From: Oscillospiraceae bacterium
Lineage (GTDB): Bacteria; Bacillota; Clostridia; Oscillospirales; Ruminococcaceae
Length of the DNA: 10,821 nucleotides
Reading direction: 5' to 3'
NCBI GenBank assembly: GCA_031285945.1
Contig: JAITVF010000040.1
Coordinates: 1 to 10,821 of the forward strand
The position numbers and the translations under genes were made by a program. A model generated the notes under the pieces. That model had not been told where the DNA came from and ran no database searches. It was given only the letters and a program-made list of their open reading frames with translations. This document shows, in pieces, positions 6,921 to 10,821 of the stretch (positions are counted from its first letter, which is position 1; the number at the start of each line of letters is the position of its first letter).

Positions 6921-8179
6921 TACTTCAACACTCCGTCTATAATATCAAGCAATTTTTTCGAGAGCGCTCTGTAGTCGTATTGCTCCGCCGCCAGTCGCGC
7001 GTTTTCGCAATAATCCCTGTAGACGCCTCCCGGCAGGCCTACAAGCCCTTCGATACCGTCCGCAATAGCTTCCGGGCTCTGTGAGCCTATGCTGAGCCCG
7101 CAGCCAAACCTTTCAATAACATCATATGCGGAGCTTAAATCCGAAAATACCGGTTTGCCCGCAGCCAAATAGTCAAACAGCTTGTTCGCGCTGAGCCCGT
7201 AGCGCATAACGGGGCTCTGCTTAAAATGCAATATGCACGCGTCGGCCTGCCTGAGTATTGACGGAATATATTTGCGGTCAACCCGCCTCTCAAGGGTAAT
7301 ATTGCGCAGCCTTTTTTCTTTAATCAGCTTATTAATATCCCCGGCGCGGTCCCCGTCTCCAAAAAGGATAAGCCTTATATTAACTCTGCGGCTTTGCAGT
7401 ATCTCGGCCGCCGCCACCAGCTCCTCGATATTATTCACATGCCGTATCGACCCCGCATAAACCGCCTTAAAGCTCTCATCCCCCTCGAGCGCCGGATTCC
7501 TGTAGGGATGCTCTTTTTCGTTGCGGTCAAATTCTTCAATATCCACCCCGTTGTTTATGTGGTGCACCTTTGTCATATCTATTGATCTTGCAAGCCCTCG
7601 CTCGATAAGATAATCCTTGGCGCCCTCCATGGTGAAAATCAGGCGGTCGGCGCGCCGGTACATAAAGCCCTCTAGCCGGAACATCGCCCAAATAAGGGGA
7701 TTCCAGGCGGACGCCTTGCCGTACGCGACTATCGACTCGGGCCACAGGTCCCTCACCTCAAAAATACAGGGAATCTTAAGTCTCACCGCGATAAGCATGG
7801 CGCCAAAGCAGGCGAATATATCCGGCGAGGATGTATAGACGACGTCCGGCTTTCCCTCCAACGCGACGAAGCGTTTTACTACGCCCCAAATCCGCAACGG
7901 GAACTCGAGCATGTTCCTAACTCGCGAAAGCCCGTTGCCGGAATACCCCCCCGTGCGAACAAACGTATAGTTAACTCCTCCAATTATTTTTTCGCAAAAC
8001 GGCCTCCCCTCGGCGAGTATATTGATATCCGAGTTGTGGATCCTGCTGGCTGTAAATATTTTAACGCGGCACCCGGCCTTGGAAAGATATCTGGAAAAGT
8101 AATGATGCCTGTTAAGCCCCCCGTAAGAGGGGGGCATGGCGTTGTGGTTTATAATCCAGATTGTAGGCTTATTATTCAC
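6920..8179 (-). CDS. GT4-type glycosyltransferase (GT-B fold), WbuB-like
   Basis: A 419-residue family-4-like glycosyltransferase. The N-terminal GT-B half has HNAMPPSYGGLNRHHYFSRYL (12-32, split after GG for the acceptor loop) and EVRDLWPESI (141-150). The donor half has INNGVD (208-213), YAGSIRHVNNIEEL (241-254), LFGDGD (272-277) and YGLSANKLFDYLAAGKPV (327-344), the WbuB/WcaI-type form of the donor-binding motif. No signal peptide is evident; it should act at the cytoplasmic face of the membrane on a lipid-linked glycan. Donor and linkage cannot be read from the sequence, but the operon suggests the diacetamido-uronic acid or its acceptor partner. I assign the start to GTG 8179: the frame is closed by TGA at 8221, no ATG lies between, and GGGTGA sits about 7 nt upstream. 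It is the first gene of the operon. Confidence 0.9.
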   Translation of the reverse strand: MNNKPTIWIINHNAMPPSYGGLNRHHYFSRYLSKAGCRVKIFTASRIHNSDINILAEGRPFCEKIIGGVNYTFVRTGGYSGNGLSRVRNMLEFPLRIWGVVKRFVALEGKPDVVYTSSPDIFACFGAMLIAVRLKIPCIFEVRDLWPESIVAYGKASAWNPLIWAMFRLEGFMYRRADRLIFTMEGAKDYLIERGLARSIDMTKVHHINNGVDIEEFDRNEKEHPYRNPALEGDESFKAVYAGSIRHVNNIEELVAAAEILQSRRVNIRLILFGDGDRAGDINKLIKEKRLRNITLERRVDRKYIPSILRQADACILHFKQSPVMRYGLSANKLFDYLAAGKPVFSDLSSAYDVIERFGCGLSIGSQSPEAIADGIEGLVGLPGGVYRDYCENARLAAEQYDYRALSKKLLDIIDGVLK

Positions 8180-8256
8180 CGGAGCTTCACCCGCGTTTTC
8201 TATGGCCTTGATACTACTTCACAATAAAATGATTATTCCACAAAAAGGCAACAGAT

Positions 8257-8262
8257 ATTATA
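8257..8262 (-). promoter_or_regulatory. Candidate -10 element of the polysaccharide operon promoter
   Basis: The minus strand reads TATAAT, an exact sigma-70/sigma-A -10 consensus, about 78 nt upstream of the glycosyltransferase GTG and just downstream of the preceding operon's terminator. No good -35 hexamer is visible at 16-18 nt spacing; the DNA there is GC-rich and palindromic. The promoter may therefore need an activator or be weak. This is a position-based inference. Confidence 0.5.
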
Positions 8263-8269
8263 GCCCTGT

Positions 8270-8281
8270 GGCCAATTGGCC
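8270..8281. promoter_or_regulatory. Perfect 12-bp palindrome, candidate operator
   Basis: GGCCAATTGGCC is a perfect 12-bp palindrome placed 7 nt upstream of the TATAAT, inside what would be the -35/-10 spacer. A dimeric repressor or activator bound here would directly affect transcription of the polysaccharide operon. It is short enough to arise by chance, and no second copy was noticed in the window. Confidence 0.3.
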
Positions 8282-8290
8282 GGCACGCGC

Positions 8291-8335
8291 TAAAAACAGG
8301 TCAGGATCACCGGATTGTCCGATGATCCTGACCTG
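8291..8335 (-). terminator. Rho-independent terminator of the acyl-CoA operon
   Basis: CAGGTCAGGATCA (8297-8309) pairs perfectly with TGATCCTGACCTG (8323-8335), a 13-bp stem. After one C/A mismatch an inner 4-bp stem CGGA/TCCG (8311-8314 with 8318-8321) closes a 3-nt loop. On the minus strand the stem is followed at once by TTTTTA (8296-8291), a canonical U-tract. It lies 20 nt after the MaoC stop and separates the acyl-CoA module from the polysaccharide operon. The T-rich run on the other side (about 8342-8353) is farther from the stem, so termination of plus-strand transcripts is less likely. Confidence 0.88.
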
Positions 8336-8355
8336 AGCTAGGCTTTGTTTTCTTA

Positions 8356-8763
8356 CTATTGGGGCGGCATAACGGTGGCCGTGCCGGTGACCAGCAGCTT
8401 GCCCTCTTGATTGACGCAGGTGGTTTCAAGCCTGACAATATTCTTTTCAGGCAGCGTCTCGGTAACTGTCACCCTGGCCTCCACCGTATCGCCGATAAAG
8501 GTAGGGGCGGTGAATTTGAGCGTCTGCTCCAGATAGATGGCCCCCGGGCCGGGAAGCCGCGTCCCCAGCACTGCTGAAATAAAGCTGGCGGTCAGCATAC
8601 CGTGCGCGATTCTTGCCTTAAAATGGCTGCCCGCGGCAAAAACCTCGTTGATATGCGCCGGGTTCTGATCGCCCGAAACGCCCGCGAACAGTATAATATC
8701 GCTTTCCGTAACAGTTTTTTGGAAAGTAGCGGTATCGCCTACTTTAATTTGACCAATAGTCAT
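8356..8763 (-). CDS. MaoC-like (R)-specific enoyl-CoA hydratase, PhaJ type
   Basis: A single hot-dog-fold MaoC dehydratase domain of 135 residues, the usual length of PhaJ enzymes. The hydratase motif FAGVSGDQNPAHINEVFA (26-43) contains the catalytic Asp32 and His37, followed by AHGMLTASFISAVLG (53-67). The enzyme interconverts trans-2-enoyl-CoA and (R)-3-hydroxyacyl-CoA in the cytoplasm. With the neighbouring thiolase and FabG-type reductase it would link acetoacetyl-CoA chemistry to crotonyl-CoA or to polyhydroxyalkanoate precursors. I chose ATG 8763, which has AGGTG 5 nt upstream; an in-frame GTG at 8769 lies within that ribosome binding site and would add two residues. It is separated from the thiolase by an AT-rich 80-nt gap and followed by a strong terminator. 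A role in phosphate butyryl/fatty-acid metabolism other than PHA cannot be excluded. Confidence 0.9.
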   Translation of the reverse strand: MTIGQIKVGDTATFQKTVTESDIILFAGVSGDQNPAHINEVFAAGSHFKARIAHGMLTASFISAVLGTRLPGPGAIYLEQTLKFTAPTFIGDTVEARVTVTETLPEKNIVRLETTCVNQEGKLLVTGTATVMPPQ

Positions 8764-8790
8764 GATCACACCTGTTTAATTTTTAATATA

Positions 8791-8820
8791 TATAATTTTA
8801 GTATTCGATTAAAATTACAA
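8791..8820 (-). promoter_or_regulatory. Possible weak promoter in AT-rich gap upstream of the MaoC gene
   Basis: The 80-nt gap between the thiolase stop and the MaoC start is strikingly AT-rich compared with its GC-rich flanks. On the minus strand TTGTAA (8820-8815) is followed after 18 nt by ATTATA (8796-8791), a loose -35/-10 pair that would give a short leader. In such AT-rich DNA partial matches are easily found, so the gap could equally be a plain spacer. Confidence 0.25.
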
Positions 8821-8843
8821 GGGTCCGTGCCGTTTTAATTTAA

Positions 8844-10046
8844 CTAAACGCGGCGCAAAACCACCGCCGTACCCATTCCGCCGCCTATGCAAAGCGAGGC
8901 AAGGCCGTACCTCGCCTGTTTTTTGCGTAGCAAATGGGTAAGAGTAACGGTGATCCGCGCCCCCGAAGCGCCCACCGGATGCCCCAGCGCAATGGCGCCG
9001 CCGTTGAGGTTGGCTTTGGCCAAAATGGCGTCTTTATCCACGCCATGCTCGGCGGCAAGCTCGGTGATAACGCCCAGAGCCTGTGCCGCGAAGGCCTCGT
9101 TGAGCTCTAAGATATCCATATCGGCGAGAGATAGATTGGCGGATTTTAGGGCGGCTCGGATGGCGGGGACGGGGCCCATCCCCATGATAGAGGGGTCTAC
9201 GCCCCCCTGCCCGACGGCCACCACCTCGGCCAGAGGGGTGAGGCCGAATTCGGATACGGCGGCGGCGCTTGCCAGCAGCAGGAAGGCCGCGCCGTCGTTG
9301 ATGCCGGAGGCGTTGCCCGCTGTAACGGTGCCGGTTTTTTGAAAGGCGGGGCGCAGCGCCCCCAGTTTTTCGAGGCTGGTTGAGCGATTGGGGTATTCGT
9401 CTGTGTCAAAGCTGACTTCGGCTTTATTCCGCTTAACGGTGATAGGTACGATCTCATCCGCAAATTCGCCGCCATTCACCGCGCGGATGGCCTTTTCCTG
9501 ACTGGTCATGGCAAAGGCATCCTGCGCCTCACGGGTGATGCCGTATTTTTCGGCAACATTTTCGGCGGTCACCCCCATGTGGTAACCCTCAAAGGCATCG
9601 GTGAGCGCGTCGGCCAGCATGTGGTCTTGCAAGTCTTTGTTGCCCATCCGCAAGCCCTGCCGCGCGCCTTGCAGCAGGTAGGGGGCAAGGCTCATGTTTT
9701 CGGCCCCGCCCGCGATGTAGAGCGAACCCATCCCCGATTTGACATAGGCCGCGGCGTTCATAATAGACTTCATGCCCGAGCCGCACACCATGTTTACGCC
9801 GCTGGCGGGCACCGCCGCCGGAATACCGGCGTGGATGGCGATCTGCCTCGCTACCCCCTGCCCCTCCCCGGCGGGGAGGACATTGCCGACCAAAACTTCA
9901 TCCAGCCTGGCGGCGGGGATGCCGGTATCATTAAGAATAGCCCGCACCACCGGCGCGCCGATATCGGCGACTGTGGTTTGCGCCAGCGCGCCTAAAAAGC
10001 TGCCGATGGCGCTGCGTCTGGCTGCGGCGATATACACTTTTTGCAT
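8844..10046 (-). CDS. Acetyl-CoA C-acetyltransferase (biosynthetic-type thiolase)
   Basis: A complete thiolase of 400 residues from ATG 10046. The acyl-accepting nucleophile Cys88 lies in NMVCGSGMKSI, and NEAFA (316-320), GGAIALGHPVGASGAR (348-363, His356) and CIGGGMG (386-392, second catalytic Cys386) complete the active site. It condenses two acetyl-CoA to acetoacetyl-CoA, or runs in reverse for thiolysis. Three further in-frame start codons at or just upstream of this one (10058, 10055) would add four or three residues, but they sit directly on the AAAGG sequence that should be the ribosome binding site, and thiolases normally begin M-x-x-VYI as here. With the FabG-type and MaoC genes it forms a C2-to-C4 module. 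Substrate length beyond acetoacetyl is not determined by these motifs. Confidence 0.95.
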   Translation of the reverse strand: MQKVYIAAARRSAIGSFLGALAQTTVADIGAPVVRAILNDTGIPAARLDEVLVGNVLPAGEGQGVARQIAIHAGIPAAVPASGVNMVCGSGMKSIMNAAAYVKSGMGSLYIAGGAENMSLAPYLLQGARQGLRMGNKDLQDHMLADALTDAFEGYHMGVTAENVAEKYGITREAQDAFAMTSQEKAIRAVNGGEFADEIVPITVKRNKAEVSFDTDEYPNRSTSLEKLGALRPAFQKTGTVTAGNASGINDGAAFLLLASAAAVSEFGLTPLAEVVAVGQGGVDPSIMGMGPVPAIRAALKSANLSLADMDILELNEAFAAQALGVITELAAEHGVDKDAILAKANLNGGAIALGHPVGASGARITVTLTHLLRKKQARYGLASLCIGGGMGTAVVLRRV

Positions 10047-10071
10047 TGTTATCATCATCCTTTATGAAAAT

Positions 10072-10138
10072 AATGCGTAACTGCTCCCCCGTTTTAAAAA
10101 GAGAGAAATCGAATGCGTATCTGAATCGCTTACGCATT
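10072..10138. repeat. Three copies of AATGCGTA in the reductase-thiolase gap, two of them able to form a hairpin
   Basis: The 90-nt gap contains AATGCGTAA (10072-10080), AATGCGTAT (10112-10120) and the inverse TTACGCATT (10130-10138, overlapping the reductase stop codon). The last two can pair as an 8-bp stem with an 11-nt loop; the outer pair matches over 9 bp. On the minus strand the hairpin is followed by CGATTTCTCTCTTTTT, an interrupted T-rich tract, so it may be a weak terminator, a processing site or an operator cluster controlling the thiolase gene. Confidence 0.45.
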
Positions 10139-10821
10139 AAAGCCGCATTCCGCCGTTTACCGAGAGGACATGCCCTGTCACATAGCTGGCTTCGTCGCTG
10201 GCGAGGAAGAGAGCGGCGCTCGCAATTTCCTCGGGCTCGCCCAAGCGGCCCAGCATGGTCATAGAGGCGAACTTGTCCAGCAAGTCCTGCGGCACTGTTT
10301 TAAGAATATCTGTCATGACATAGCCGGGGGCGATTGCGTTGGCGCGCACATTGGCGCCCTTGCGCGCGAACTCCTTCGCCCACGTTTTGGCAAGCCCTAT
10401 AACCCCCGCCTTTGTAGCGGCGTAATTTGTCTGCCCAATGTTGCCGAACTCCCCCACCACCGAAGAAATATTTATAATAGAGCCGTAGCCGTTTTCCATC
10501 ATCATGGGCCCTATTAGGCGGGTAAGATTAAACACGCCCTTAAGATTAACAGCTATAACCGCGTCCCACATATCGTCGGTCATCTTTTGGATTAGCGCGT
10601 CCCTGGTGATGCCCGCGTTGTTGACGAGAATATCGATCTTTGCGTATTTTTGCGCAATGGCATCCACAACGGCCTTGCAGCTTGCGGTATCGGTGACGTT
10701 GAGGCGCATGAATTCCACGCCGGCAGCTTCTTCGGCCAGCGGGTTCATATCCCCGGCTATGACTTGGGCCCCCTCCGAGGCAAACAGCTTGGCGCAGCAC
10801 AGGCCGATGCCCGCCGCTCCT
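10137..10821 (-). CDS. fabG: SDR-family 3-oxoacyl reductase, FabG/PhaB type (5' end beyond window)
   Basis: An open frame enters from the right edge and ends at TAA 10139-10137, giving 227 visible residues; about a dozen N-terminal residues are missing against a typical length of 244-247. The visible part begins inside the NADP-binding glycine motif (GAAGIG). It continues with NNAGITRD, a catalytic Asn in VNLKG, the Ser of NISSVVG and the Tyr/Lys of NYAATK, and ends in VTGHVLSVNGGM, all classical FabG/PhaB hallmarks. It would reduce 3-oxoacyl-CoA or 3-oxoacyl-ACP to the (R)-3-hydroxy form with NADPH. Being next to a thiolase and an (R)-specific hydratase favours acetoacetyl-CoA reduction over fatty-acid synthesis, but FabG and PhaB cannot be separated by these motifs. 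The thiolase gene starts 90 nt downstream. Confidence 0.92.
   Translation of the reverse strand, partial: GAAGIGLCCAKLFASEGAQVIAGDMNPLAEEAAGVEFMRLNVTDTASCKAVVDAIAQKYAKIDILVNNAGITRDALIQKMTDDMWDAVIAVNLKGVFNLTRLIGPMMMENGYGSIINISSVVGEFGNIGQTNYAATKAGVIGLAKTWAKEFARKGANVRANAIAPGYVMTDILKTVPQDLLDKFASMTMLGRLGEPEEIASAALFLASDEASYVTGHVLSVNGGMRL

Noticed and set aside
8180..8256. Search for a JUMPstart/ops element in the polysaccharide operon leader.
   Set aside because: No GGCGGTAG-like ops sequence is present in the leader, so RfaH-type antitermination is not supported.
8783..8820. AT-rich run before the MaoC gene considered as a riboswitch or phage attachment site.
   Set aside because: Too short and low in complexity, with no conserved aptamer-like pairing, no tRNA and no integrase nearby; only a possible weak promoter is supportable.
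1..10821. CRISPR arrays, tRNA or rRNA genes, insertion sequences.
   Set aside because: No regularly spaced repeats, no tRNA-like T-loop sequences and no transposase motifs or terminal inverted repeats were seen.

Overview
This window is bacterial chromosomal DNA in which every supportable gene lies on the minus strand, so transcription runs from high to low coordinates. The species cannot be read directly. Moderately high GC, GTG alongside ATG starts, Shine-Dalgarno-like sequences and the pairing of an anaerobe-style thiolase/MaoC/FabG set with a surface-glycan cluster would fit an anaerobic Clostridia-type Firmicute, but this is a weak inference.

Right part (about 8356-10821): a three-gene short-chain acyl-CoA module in the order FabG-type reductase (5' end beyond the window), acetyl-CoA acetyltransferase, MaoC/PhaJ-type (R)-enoyl-CoA hydratase. 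Together they could turn acetyl-CoA into acetoacetyl-CoA, (R)-3-hydroxybutyryl-CoA and crotonyl-CoA, or feed polyhydroxyalkanoate synthesis. The module ends in a strong rho-independent terminator (8297-8335, U-tract down to 8291).

Intergenic 8180-8355: this holds that terminator, then a candidate promoter (TATAAT, minus strand) with a perfect 12-bp palindrome GGCCAATTGGCC just upstream, and a leader of about 70 nt.

Left part (1-8179): a tightly packed, translationally coupled surface-polysaccharide operon of seven genes: GT4 glycosyltransferase, DegT/WbpE aminotransferase, WbpD-type N-acetyltransferase, WbpB-type Gfo/Idh/MocA oxidoreductase, WbpA-type UDP-sugar 6-dehydrogenase, extended-SDR sugar epimerase, and an asparagine-synthetase-like protein whose last residues run off the left edge. 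WbpA-B-E-D is the known route from UDP-GlcNAc to UDP-2,3-diacetamido-2,3-dideoxy-glucuronic acid. The epimerase would then change the stereochemistry (probably C4), the AsnB-like enzyme probably amidates the sugar carboxylate, and the glycosyltransferase would place this or a neighbouring sugar in the glycan.

The most notable point is the AsnB-like protein. It keeps the ATP-pyrophosphatase synthetase motifs but has lost the N-terminal catalytic Cys, the oxyanion-hole Asn and the glutamine-binding Arg of the glutaminase domain, and a conserved Glu in the synthetase domain. It therefore looks like an amide ligase that does not use glutamine, sitting in a diacetamido-uronic acid cluster.
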